Source of the DNA: Bradysia coprophila
Lineage: Eukaryota > Arthropoda > Insecta > Diptera > Sciaridae
NCBI RefSeq assembly: GCF_014529535.1
Contig: NW_023503329.1
Location: forward strand, 2,264,130-2,328,129
Reading direction: 5' to 3'
Length of the DNA stretch: 64,000 nucleotides
Of this stretch, positions 11,126 to 22,373 are shown one piece after another. The translations under genes were made by a program, and so were the position numbers. Below the pieces are notes generated by a model. It did not search any database. It was not told the DNA's origin and was given only the letters and a program-made list of their open reading frames with translations. Every line of letters begins with the position of its first letter. Position 1 is the stretch's first letter.

Positions 11126-12259
11126 GCCCAATTTATCGGTAATTTGATACTGTTTATCGGTAAAACGTTATCGGTAGATTTGAACATATTTATCGTTACT
11201 ATCAAATTAATCTTTTTTAATTGAGGCTATGATCAACAGTATAAAATCCCGTTTTTCTCGGATAGCTTCCAGATCCTTAGTCCTACATAGCCCATCTTCG
11301 AACTTAGCCTCAGGTTTTAATTCCACGTATTTAAAAAAAAGAATCATCCAAATTGGTTGAGAATTACTCAAGTTATCGTGCCCTCAACGATTTTTTGTTA
11401 CCCACATTTAACGTTTTTCATAGCATTTCATACATTTTCAATCACAGTGAACCTTTTTGTTACCCACATTTTTCGGTATTTCTGGTGTAAGACCCTGACT
11501 TTCAGTCAAGGGAATTAAACAATTATTGGTTTCGATATGTGTGTGTTAATTTACCTGAGTTAACACTCCTTTTGACGTTCTCTTTAAATCACTTTTTTCA
11601 TTCTCGAGAAATGATGGTAACATTTCTATGTAAGAATGAATTTGAAATTTTTTGACATTTAACTGAAATGATTAGTATGAACCGTATGCTAGCTCTTCAC
11701 AATTAAGAAGAAAGATAAGTTGGTGCAACATCAGTTTGTATAAGATCTATCAAATATTTCGTTTTTCATGTCGGGGACACAATTTTTACAGAATTTTGTT
11801 CATAATTTCCAGTCCATATATAATTCGTCTAAACGATGGGCACTCAGATATGTTGAGTTTACAAATGACATCTTTATGGCTGCAACAAATTATTGACGGC
11901 TTCGATTTTGTATTTTGTAAAACTCAACGAGAATATCTCGAATAACTACTACTACACACACACACATCCAAAAATATTTTGCATTCTGTCATTGTCACAT
12001 CATAAAAATCGTAGAGTTTGCTGATCACAAAATTGGTGTGTTAAAAACGAAACAAATTGAAAATATTTCATCCCAAAATCGAGTGCAATGTGTACTTAGT
12101 CTATTTTTATTAACTAAATCGAATCGACGTTTCGAACAATATGCACCAGCCCGACTATGTAGCATTCAAATTTAGGTTAAAATTCTAATTAAAAAGACAC
12201 GAAGAGTAGAGGGCCAAGAAAATACGGCAAACGGGAATAAGCTCCGATTCGATTTATTA
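11126..12259. other. Non-coding stretch upstream of the Tyr-motif scaffold gene
   Basis: It begins with three TTATCGGTA words (11,130-11,185), belonging to the older repeat into which the LINE inserted, and holds a short CA run at about 11,953-11,966. The 5' untranslated region and promoter of the downstream plus-strand gene presumably lie near its right end. No TATA box or initiator could be assigned. Confidence 0.3.
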
Positions 12260-15200
12260 ATGATGGAATTTGAAGTCATTTTCATGTTATTTATTACGTT
12301 CGTGCTTAGTATTTCAATTATAACAATGTTAGCTGCCTGTGTTTGTTGTCGCAAAAGTGTTCCCAAGTAAGTGACTCGAAAATTAGACCTAAATATTACT
12401 GTGACATTCCGATGTACCGTTTGTTTGGACTTTGTGTACCAAAAAATGAAATTTTTAATTCTTATTTTCTCTCACTCTCTACCTCTCTCTCCGCTCATGA
12501 ACAGAAATGAATTGATGGGATTGGAAGGTATGGTCAAATTAAAAAATCCCGATCACAGTTCCACCAATGACGTAATTGCCATTTCGAATGATCCCAAGTC
12601 AAATGATGCGGAAGCCAAAAGGTAGGGAGAAAACATTTTGTTTTGCTGTTACCCTGATCCAGATTGAAATCATTTACAAATTATTAGGTCCAGTACTGCA
12701 CCACATCGAAGTCTTCCCGATATACCAATATCTGAACCACCAACTGGTGACACAGGCTCGTATGATCTGTACGCAACTGTGGGCGACAAAGTGGCCGAAA
12801 AACCACAAGGACGCAGTCGTAATAACAATTTCTTTATTTGCCATCTGACATCCAGATTGCATAACACACCGATCGGTTTTTCTTACAGCATCGACGAGCA
12901 TGAAGAAACTGTCCAGTGTTTCGCAACACAGTTCGATTAGCCAAGCTGACGATGTCAGTTCGCCGTACGCTCGCGTTCGTTCTCCACCGCATGCATACGA
13001 TAAAGTTCGACCGGCCGAACATCCGTATGCACAGGTAAAAGCTGCCGGGCCCGCAACGTCGACGAGTGCAGACAATGCAACATCATCGAACAGCGATACG
13101 CTGGCGCCGAATCGTCGTGATTCAGACCAGAGTCTGTCAAATGAGGATGAAGAACTTTCGGTAATTATGAACATGCTCCCTCGCTGTGTTAGTGTGTTTG
13201 TCTTGCGTAAATGCGTCAATTGGTTGTTGACAATCTCGTACTGTGACACTATCAAAATTTCAATTTTCTTCATATTTCACAGCGATCACAAGTTCATACC
13301 GTATCGGCTGCATCAGCAATAGCTGGCCGAATATCAGCCAGTCAAGAACTACCATATATGACGCCGCCCATAGCACCACCACAGCAGCACTTTAGTGGTG
13401 ATTCGCAAGATTCATCCAGTAAGAATCAAAATATTTTGTCAAAAATTCGTTCAATCGATGTTGACGACTCGTTATCTTCTTACAGAGGGTTACACAAGCA
13501 TCAGTGTACGAGAACCGTTGGCCAATATCATAGCTCAAACAAATCAACAAATATCGCACGCCAGACGACGCGAACTGATTGATTCGCATTACGCAACAGT
13601 ATCGGATGATTCGGGTAAGGATTTAGCATTTCATTTACTGCGACTGTGACCACAACTCGCATCTATTTTCAGACGAAATGTACGCCGCAATTGAGGATCC
13701 AAACAATCAGGGCGATGTGTATACCAGTGGATCCGAAACTTATGCTCAAATTCAGCCACATGTTTCGCTGACAGTGGCTGCCGAAATAAATAACATTCCA
13801 AGTACATCGAAAGCAAGCGACGATGTGGCCAAAACGGATAAATCACCGGCCGTCGATCAATCGCCGCAAAGGCACAGTATAATTAGTTCACATCACGATG
13901 AGTCACATTTGCCACCGCCAGTTGAAAATTTGAGGTCGGTGCATTCGCGACAAGGTGAGTAATTCGTTTTCGGCATGTAGCAAACGATGGAGGAACAACA
14001 TTATTTTCTAGCGATAACCTGTCTCGTTTCCTGATCTCCTGATTGTTTGTTGGTGGATTCTTTACTCAGTTCCGTTAATCCAATTTCAATTTCCTATTCC
14101 AGCATCATCTTCTAGTTCAGTGGGTAACTTAGGCTCACCGAAACCAGAAAAACGTCAAGCCAATTCACCACTTCCTCCAACGCCAAAAAGCACCCATTAT
14201 TTAAGTAACTCAAATCTAACGAACAGCAGCTCAGTTCCTTCCGGCAGAAATTCGGCCGCTTCGGTGATAGAAGTCCAGCCAATTGGTAGCACCAGTCGAC
14301 AAGTGTCGCGTGAAAATTTATCCACAGACTCGAAAAAGCACAGCAATGACGACTTTGTGCGGAAAAAGGGTCACATCGAGGACCTGTATGCCAAGGTAAA
14401 TTTTGTTCGGTTCGGTCGTTGAATCGAATTTCAACTGCCTGTGCAATGGATGTAATTCCTATGATTTTTCCGATCGTGTAGGTGATGAAGAAAAATAAAC
14501 TGTCAAATGCTCCGTCGCAAAACACATCTCCCGTGCCTTACCGTAAATCATTCCAAGATATACTGTCGCGACCGAGTTTGTACCTATCCGATCCAGATAT
14601 TAATTTAGACGAAGATGCCTTGAGTACCCGATCGAATGATCGGAACAGTACCGCTTTTGTGGGGACCACAACCGTACGCAACGATTACGAAACCATTGAC
14701 AAGCGACGTCAACATCGTAACATCAATTATGATGATCAAAAAGACCATGGTTATGAGACGATACCGGCTGGCGGATCGAGTAGTCAAACGATGACTACGA
14801 CGTCGGCGACGACGGGTGTTAGTGATGATGGTGTGGAACAGCACCGAGCCCGTTCATCAGCGCCAGCAGGTATTTACTCTACTAGCATTAAGTTGGGTTG
14901 AACAGTCCGATTTTGTTTGGGATTTTGTTTTTTCTTTCTGTAAAAAATTCAATTTTTCTTTTTTCGGGAAATTCGGGGCTATTATTACTATGTGGAGCTA
15001 ATGAAAATATGTTCAGTTGCTGTGATGTTATTATGTATAATTTCTGACGGAAAAACAAAAGAAAAAACTGACTCTTTATTACAGTCCATGCATGTTAACC
15101 GACAATACCGTTTCGGTTGAAAAATAATAAAATATTTTTGGTAAATTTGAAATTATTAAACTTAAAAATTACTAAATCATTGCAACTGGATAACGAAGCT

Positions 15201-17961
15201 GATATTGTTCTTGTTCCATGTCGATCTATTTTGTCTGATTTTCATATTTCTTTGTGTAATTCTTTCGTTAATTTATGTAATATCACGCTAACACATTTTT
15301 AACAAATTGAATTTATAGTTTGATCGTTGAAAACCATTTATTACATTTGTACATTGAATTTTAGTAAATTTGAGTTGTGATGGGACTATAGCCTTTAGTG
15401 TAGCATTTTAGCATTAGGTCTGATTCTCTGTATTGGATAGCTTTCAATTGATCAGATGGTAGAGTCGAGGAAATGTTCGGCTTAGAGCGAAGGTAAACTT
15501 TTTCTAATCCAGTGCCAATTTTTGGGAGTTTTTCTTATACTGAATTGGTAATTATTCGAAATTTACCGAAAATTCTCTGAAATTCAATGGAAATAGTTAT
15601 TTGTTTACCGAGGGCAGAAAATAGGAAATTCCAACAAGACCGATATTTCTCGAGCTCGATTTGGAATTTCCTATTTTCTTCCAGACGTGAACACAACATT
15701 TTTTCATGCGTACATGTTGTGTTTTTCCGTTTCTCTTCGCGAAACAAAAACATCGACTTGCCACGCCATTTTCGAAAACATAATAAACAAAGTGACACTT
15801 CGAATGAGAAAAGTTCTATTTTCTACTCAAGGTAGAGAAAGTGCTGCACTTTTCTCAGTAGAAATTTCATTCGACCAGTCGCCAAGAAAAGATGGATTCT
15901 TTTGAAAAACAGCCCACCGAAATCGGACGCATTTTCCAGTGGACTTTTTTATATGTACCTAGAAAGGACCTCGACCCAAGAAGCCAAGAAGTCCTTTCTG
16001 GGTACATATAAAATCGTCCACTGGAAAATACGTCCGACTTCGGTAGGCAGTTTTTCAGAATCCCTTAACCGCAATTGCAGGGAGCGCGCGTGAAACTTTT
16101 TTTTTTGTAAATTTCGCAAAATTTTTGGTAAATTTCAGAAAATAATATTCCCAACAACAGGCCCTGTCTAATCCGATATTAGAAATATAGAAAACGTAGA
16201 AGATTGTCATAGCCTGACTTAAGCTGCTTGATTATTTACTGATACAATGTACCCTGGAGCAAAATTGTTAGGAATTAAATGTCGAATCTATCACGACACG
16301 CACATAGTCTTTTGATCGTCGTTTTTAGTTGATCGAAATTTGCAACAGCTAATCTTTCACCAGCCTATTGTTTATATCAGCCTGTATGGAATCTAGTGAA
16401 ATTTACAGAGTATTGGCCAAAATAATTAGGTCTCCTGAGTGAAGCAGCGGTAAGACGTCGAATACTTTTAGTTAATTTGGTTACGAAAAGGGTGAATTCT
16501 TAATAATCGACGATTCGACGGCACAAATCAAATTCAAAACGCACTATTGTTTTTGTGGCCAAATTCAGAAAATGTAGGTCGAAACGCTAGTTTAAATAGA
16601 GGTTGATGAACAATTAATACTAAAGTTGATATGACAGCAGCTAAGTTCAAAAGTTTCTCGTAATTCCGAGGATGTACTAACGAATTTAGAGCAGTAAATT
16701 GGAGAAATCTTGTACCTCACACGTTAGTAAACGGCATTTTTGCGGAGAGAAAACGACGCAAGGAATCACTGGGACAAGTAGAGTAGTTGCCATTCGTAGA
16801 AATAGATGCAACTGCCTTTGATTTCTTCAATTGTATCGATCAAATTCCATTTTACTATCATGTGCCAATATTGGTTGTCGTCGCTTACATTACACCTAAA
16901 TGAAAAATATTTATTTGTTTTGTTCCTGACCATCGTATTTGCTTTGCCTTGCTATGCTCCTACCACTTTTATTCTAAATAAATCTAAATTAAAAAAAAAA
17001 TGATGATGCATGACATAATCGGGACTAAAGCTTTCTGTAGTGGACGGTATTATATTGCATCCAGCAGCCTAAACCAAATAATAATCCGAAAGTAAAAACA
17101 ATCTTCCCCTATTGAAATTACCGTACAAACAACAACAAAAACTGAAATGTTCTAGGTGTTCTCGCACATGGCATACAAAAAGTGTCACAAAATTCTTTAG
17201 TAATATTCCACGGTGTTGCGTCCAGTGAACCGGGCTATGAAAGCCTACCAGATAATTCGAAACTATCCAGTGAAGTTGACTATGAAACCGTTATGTCTGT
17301 TGGTGAAAAGAAACCAAATTCCGACTACGATCCCAACTACGAAGTATTAGTTCGACCCGTTAGCGACACCGACAACCTGTACGCCAAAGTGTGGGAGCAA
17401 CCGCAAACCGACGACTTAAACGATGGCTACAGCAGCATAAAAAGCTTTAAAAAAGACCATTCGAGTACGTCGACCAATGCCAACCATAATTACGCTAGCA
17501 TATCGGAGTCAAATCCATCGGACGCCTATCGAATAGCAAACGAGCGGCACAACTATTCAACGATATCGGAATCGCGTCAAGGTTATGCCGATGAAGTGCA
17601 TGCCGATAAGCTAATGAGTACATCGGGATACTCGACCATATCCGAATCGAAAACCACACCGTCCAGCGACAGTGACACAATGCACACGGGATACGACAGT
17701 GTCGATGGACTGCGCTTCCACAATTACGAATCGTTGACGGGCAGTGAATCGGATCCGAATTATGAATCGGTTCGGTATACGAGTACCGATCGAAATCCGT
17801 ATGAACGGTTGCACAATGACTCAGCGACATTGAGTCCGTCGGATACGTTATACTCTAGATTAGATACTACGTCCAGTTCGAAGGGCGATGAAGATCCATC
17901 GCCCAGTTCTGAAAAAAGCAATAACGATAGCGTAGAGGTAGACGACTACTTTCAAGTCTGA
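12260..17961 (+). CDS. Single-pass membrane scaffold with about 25 Tyr-x-x-[V/I/L] motifs (PAG/Cbp-like design)
   Basis: Ten exons join in frame with GT/AG: 12260-12366, 12505-12621, 12688-12818, 12889-13160, 13283-13418, 13486-13614, 13673-13954, 14103-14395, 14482-14869, 17156-17961, giving about 886 residues. After a tiny N-terminus there is one membrane segment (about residues 6-26), then CVCCRK, a likely palmitoylation site, and a long disordered Ser/Thr/Pro-rich cytoplasmic tail. The tail carries YATV, YARV, YDKV, YAQV, YTSI, YAAI, YAQI, YAKV, YETI, YETV, YSSI, YASI, YSTI, YDSV, YESL, YESV, YERL and others, and ends DDYFQV, a possible class II PDZ ligand. Vertebrate PAG/Cbp and LAX share this design and recruit SH2 proteins such as Csk after Src-kinase phosphorylation. 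Homology is inferred from architecture only. Retention of the last intron would give a short form ending at 14901. Confidence 0.75.
15617..15678. repeat. Perfect 17-bp inverted repeat in last intron of scaffold gene
   Basis: GAAAATAGGAAATTCCA at 15617-15633 is repeated in inverse at 15662-15678 with a 28-bp loop containing CTCGAGCTCG. It sits in the 2.3 kb intron between exons 9 and 10. It is probably a small transposon relic. Confidence 0.45.
15895..16067. mobile_element. Long palindromic element, family P1 (copy 1)
   Basis: Arms of about 75 bp (15895-15970 and 15990-16067) are near-perfect inverses: GATTCTTTTGAAAAACAGCC, then CCGAAATCGGACG, then TTTTCCAGTGGAC and ATATGTACC. Partial copies of one arm occur at 33,420-33,505, 39,478-39,560 and 55,325-55,400. 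The family therefore has GGGATTCTTTTGAAAAACAG-type ends. It lies in an intron of the scaffold gene. Confidence 0.7.
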
Positions 17962-20506
17962 TTACTGAGTACTGGTTAGCGTAAATTAAATTTAAAAATT
18001 GTGATTTTTCGAATGTAAATTTATCTTTCCTTCCACTTTTTTGTTTTTTTTTTGATGATAGAGCTTATGTTAAACATAAAAAAATTTATTGATTTTCAGT
18101 ATATTTACTACATAGAGAAAACGAGAAGATTTTAGTGTATTTACATAGTGAAACGAGAATTAAGAACACGCTGCCCCTTGATAGATTAATTAAATATATA
18201 AACACGTCGGATGCTTCATTTTTTCCCTTCTATGTTAAATCAATCAGTCAAGAGCCGTAGTGGCTTCGTTTTTTTGTATTTCATATTTTCGCTGGCTAAT
18301 TAGGAAATCCCGTTCCCTTCTTTCACATAGATTTTTGGACTCCATCACCCTCAAAGTCCAACTTTCGATTCCATTGTCCCCACAGTAATGTCGACCATAA
18401 AACCGTTCATGAATCCGTAAACACGGAAAGATTTAAAAATCCAAAACTTGAAATCCAATTTTTCACTTATATAATCAGTCTATTTTCACACCAACACACT
18501 TCAAGCATGAGTGGTACTCTAATTAGGGTACTGAAACTTGACAGTGCGTCACACAATTGACAAACGCTGTAAAAAAAGGATTTCATGCAACATCGTACTC
18601 TATTTGGCTATAATCATTATAATGATCACTATAATCACTTTTGCTTGAAGTGAGTTGCACCACAGTATTTCTATGGTTTTCATTTAAAAAAGAAAAGAAA
18701 ATAAACTAGAATTACAGTGTGAGAAATAAAAGAAGTTACATTTTCAACCGAACGTTGCTAACTTGTACCGTATGCGATATCCACGTTATTATTCATGCAT
18801 ACGTATTGAAAGGTGGATATCGTATGTAGGAGAAAGAACAATATAAAATCGATTGGAATTGACTTTAAATTTGATTATTATTTAACGGAATGGACTGATG
18901 TAGTAGGTATGGGTTCTGTTTTCAATTCGATTCCTGAAAGAAAATTATTGCTAAATTGATAGGTAACAAAGACTTATGGAATAAAAGTCTAAAATTGCTA
19001 CAAAGTATTCAAGAGACTTCATCTGTATTCCTGTCAAAATATTGTTGAAAAAAAATCAAACAAAAAATTTAAATCTGTGAAATGAAGGTTCTGTAAATTT
19101 AAACGGTTCTAAGGACATTTTACATAACAAAATGTTGGTACGCGAAACATTCTTTTTTAAAGTTCTATGGAGATGGACCAGCCATCAGAAAATTGTAATG
19201 TCACCTCCTTCGTGAACAACTGATATGCGTGTTAACCTGTTCCTTCAGAACCTTGGATGACAGTTTCCAGATTTGATTTCACGCCTTGATGCCTTTCGAT
19301 CTCTTATGCCCTGTAAAATTTTACAGGAAGTGTCAGATATTAGATTTACTCATAATGAATGAACATATACACGTACATTGTATGCAAATCTAGTACTTCG
19401 AAGAAAGAAATAATAGTATATTACTTCCGAGGTTCCAAGTTGTGTATTTGATAAGTGGGGTGTTACAGCCCGACCCGAAGGGGAGGGCTTTATTCCCCAC
19501 TTGTCAAATAACAACTTGGAACCTCGGAAGTACAATGCTTTACGTGATTAGGCAATGTAAATGAAAATGAAACATGCCGTAACACGTAAAACATTTAAAT
19601 TCGTTTGGATTGGATAGATCAGCGAACATTTATTTTACTGCAATTAGCTTTGATTTCAATTGCATTTCATTAAAATGAATTGTATTTAGCGAACAAAGAT
19701 GAACCCGCAAAAAACTGTAGATAATTTACATAAGACCGGCTCCTCGCTTCTATAGCACGTTATCAGTTCCGTTTAAGGAAGACATTAGGCTTATAAATCA
19801 AGAGAATTTAAAAATAAATTAAAGGAAAAAGTTAATTTAAATTTTCTTTTCTTTTGCTACAGTAGGTATTTAAATTGATTTGGTAGGGCAGTGGTTAGAA
19901 TTATGAACGATCATTCGATATTTTAATATTGTTTATTAATTAAAATTAAGAAATTGTATTTCCTTTCCCGATTTTTACGTATACATTTTTTTTGCATTTG
20001 ATAAGTAATTTTTAAGAGAAAATTTTTTAATATATTTTCATAACGATATATTTAATATATTTTTGCCTAAATATTTATTTATAAAAAAAAATAATTTACA
20101 ATTTTATCGGAAAAATAAAATTTTAAGATACTCGAAAATGATAACACTTTTTCTACTCAAACAAACACGAGTAACTGATTTCACCATTCAATTTTAAAGT
20201 AAGTAAGATTTATTTCAAAAAACCATACCGCACAGTGAGCTTGAAAAAAAATTATTCGACCTCTCGTGTAGATGGCGGTATCACGAGTAAGAATCACAGA
20301 GAAAATATTTCGATTGATCGATTTTTCGGTTTTTCGGTTTTTCGGAGACTGTTCGGACTCGTTTGATAACACAGATATAGTTGCTGTTTAGCCTTAAGTG
20401 CAAGCTTTACAACGATGATGACTGATCATGATATTTATGACTATCAACAAACGTTTTTGAAGCAAACTCATTCTACCAGATCTGAGTGATGAAGTTTGAT
20501 TAGTCC
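17962..20506. other. 3' flank of scaffold gene and non-coding repeats
   Basis: The 3' untranslated region of the scaffold gene should start here; AATAAA at 18700-18705 is one candidate polyadenylation signal among several. The rest is AT-rich with small hairpins, for example arms around 18,771-18,784 and 18,813-18,826. No coding region was recognised. Confidence 0.35.
19422..19532. mobile_element. Hairpin element, family P2 (copy 1)
   Basis: Left arm TACTTCCGAGGTTCCAAG and the inverse at the right end flank a loop reading CAGCCCGACCCGAAGGGG. Arms extend to about 39 bp with small mismatches. A second copy with the same arms (GAGGTTCCAA) and the same CCCGACCCGAAGG loop lies at 47,437-47,544, so this is a real family rather than a chance hairpin. 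Confidence 0.65.
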
Positions 20507-20575
20507 AAGGTAGCTCAATCAGTAGAGCAATGGACTCATATCATATTAGTGTAAGCTAATGGTCCCATAACAAAA
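20507..20575 (+). repeat. tRNA-like sequence (SINE head or tRNA relic)
   Basis: AAGGTAGCTCAATCAGTAGA followed by GCAATGGACT resembles the D-arm/A-box half of a tRNA. The 3' half does not form a convincing T-arm (GGTCCCATAACA), so it is not a functional tRNA. It directly precedes a dispersed repeat that itself contains a tRNA-like segment. Confidence 0.4.
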
Positions 20576-20639
20576 TCGTAAAAACGTTAATTCGAAGAAA
20601 GAATTCTGACCAGAAACGTAAGATATAATTCACAATTGC

Positions 20640-21610
20640 AAGCGACATCTATGTCTAAATTAATAGATGTAATCACACTGAGCGACATTTCCTATGTGTT
20701 ATGCGTATATTATTCGTGCCCCCTGTTAAAAAGTGTGGTAAGGTAGTTATACAGCTCGAATATAATACAAATACGTGCGAGACATAATTCGCTTTGACAA
20801 AGGTTTAAAAATACAATTTTTTTGAATTCACCTTCGATATACACCATGTTAACACAGCTTCTAGTAGTTTTTATACATTCTTGGAGAATATACGCGATAT
20901 ACTTAGTATAAATGAAAGGAATTCCCCTATTGTTGACAAATACTTCAAATTAAAAATTGAATTCTTCGGTAATTGAACCGGGGGCCTCTCGATCATGAGC
21001 CAACGATCTTTTTAATGTTAAATTACAGCAGTGTTGGTTGACATTTCTGATTGTTGAAGCGTATTTCGAAAGCTATAAACGTTTGTGGCGTATATATGCT
21101 ACGCAAAGTACGTCACAACGTAACGCACATAAATAACGATATGTCGTTTTTTATCATAATTTAAGAATTTAAGTTCATAAAACACGAGGAATTAGCTAAG
21201 ACTTGATGGCAAGATAGTTATGGACTTAGATTATCGAAATACTGAGAGACAATTTTAGATAATTTCAACTGAAACAACTTTCTGGTAAGAGAACGACATA
21301 AAACTACTTCATCAAAAATGACAGTATTTTGACGATAATTTTTCTGATTTTAAAATATTTTTGTCGTTTATCTTCTTCGTGTGATGAAAATATAAATAAA
21401 TATGATCCAAATTCAATGTTTAAGACCAACATCCAATATATACACGTTAAACATACGTGATGTGCGTTTAACTTTCGTAACACTCTTAAGTTATTCACAT
21501 TCCGCGTACATCACCACAATACGTAACTCACAAATATTCAAATCTGACAATCGAAATACGTAACTACGTTTTCAACGTATAGGAAACATTGTCCAGTCCA
21601 TGTATCTTAT
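20640..21610 (+). repeat. Dispersed repeat R-A (copy A), contains tRNA-Met-like segment
   Basis: This roughly 1 kb segment is closely matched, in inverse orientation, by 46,790-48,110. Shared words include GCGTATATTATTCGTGC, ACGTGCGAGACATAATTCG, AAATAACGATATGTCGTTTT and TAAGTTCATAAAACACGAGG. Read on the minus strand, 20,963-21,007 gives CATGATCGAGAGG then GGTTCAATTACCG, like the anticodon-to-T-arm half of a tRNA-Met. The word CGACATCTATGTCTAAAT recurs near 21,718, just past the right end. Confidence 0.7.
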
Positions 21611-21959
21611 ATGTCAATGATATGATATATCGTTCCAACGAATTTTACACATACCCGGAGTATTGTCCAAATTTTCTTTTTCTGGGTGCGTGCCAGTAAT
21701 CATTAACAGTTGGTGGCGACATCTATGTCTAAATAGATAAAAAAAAATCAGGCCTATCTGAGGCTTAGGCTTAGGGATGATTTCTATTTGTTCTCAAAAA
21801 AGTATTTTTAGTTATTTTGTCTAATGTAAGTAGAAGTGAATGAAGGTCCTAAACAAAAGAATATCTAACCCTTTACCTCGAGTGGTTTGTTTGTTTGTTT
21901 ATATTCTTCGAATTTTGACATTTCTCGAAAAATCCCACAAGCCAAATTTACTAATTGAT

Positions 21960-22050
21960 TATATTAGAGCTTCCGCACAAGTTATTTTTAATCGAAACAA
22001 AGCGTGATTCTAAACAAATTGTTCCACTGTATGCCTCCACATGTGCACAA
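21960..22050. repeat. Dispersed repeat R-B (copy 1)
   Basis: The block TTAGAGCTTCC...TTATTTTTAATCGAAACAAAG...GTATGCCTCCA has relatives at 32,575-32,645 and, in part, 52,815-52,870. It lies about 300 bp upstream of the BTB gene start and has no coding potential. Confidence 0.5.
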
Positions 22051-22373
22051 CAAATCAAACCAAATCTCAAATATGTGCATGCGAAATATACACCCTATGT
22101 TTACTAAAATCTATCGGAATTTGTAAATGGTCAAAGCGAACGCAACTCAGTCTTCTTTCTTTCGTTCATTTTTTATCATTCTATAGTTTTTTCGTTCAGT
22201 GAAACGTCATAAACTTCACATTTTTATAAAAGTTAACTGAGCTCTTAATGTGGCAATGTTGTTTGCAATGTAATATCATTCGATAACTCGTATTTGGTTG
22301 TTCCAACTTGTTCACTGTAGATAAAAAAAAAATTATATTCAAGTCAAAGTGTTTTTATAAATTGTTTAAGCTG

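Noticed and set aside
17495..17830. Minus-strand open frame opposite the Tyr-rich exon
   Set aside because: Antisense shadow of a biased coding exon; Cys/His-rich by codon complement only.
20507..20575. Functional tRNA gene
   Set aside because: The A-box half is good but no T-arm or acceptor stem pairs.
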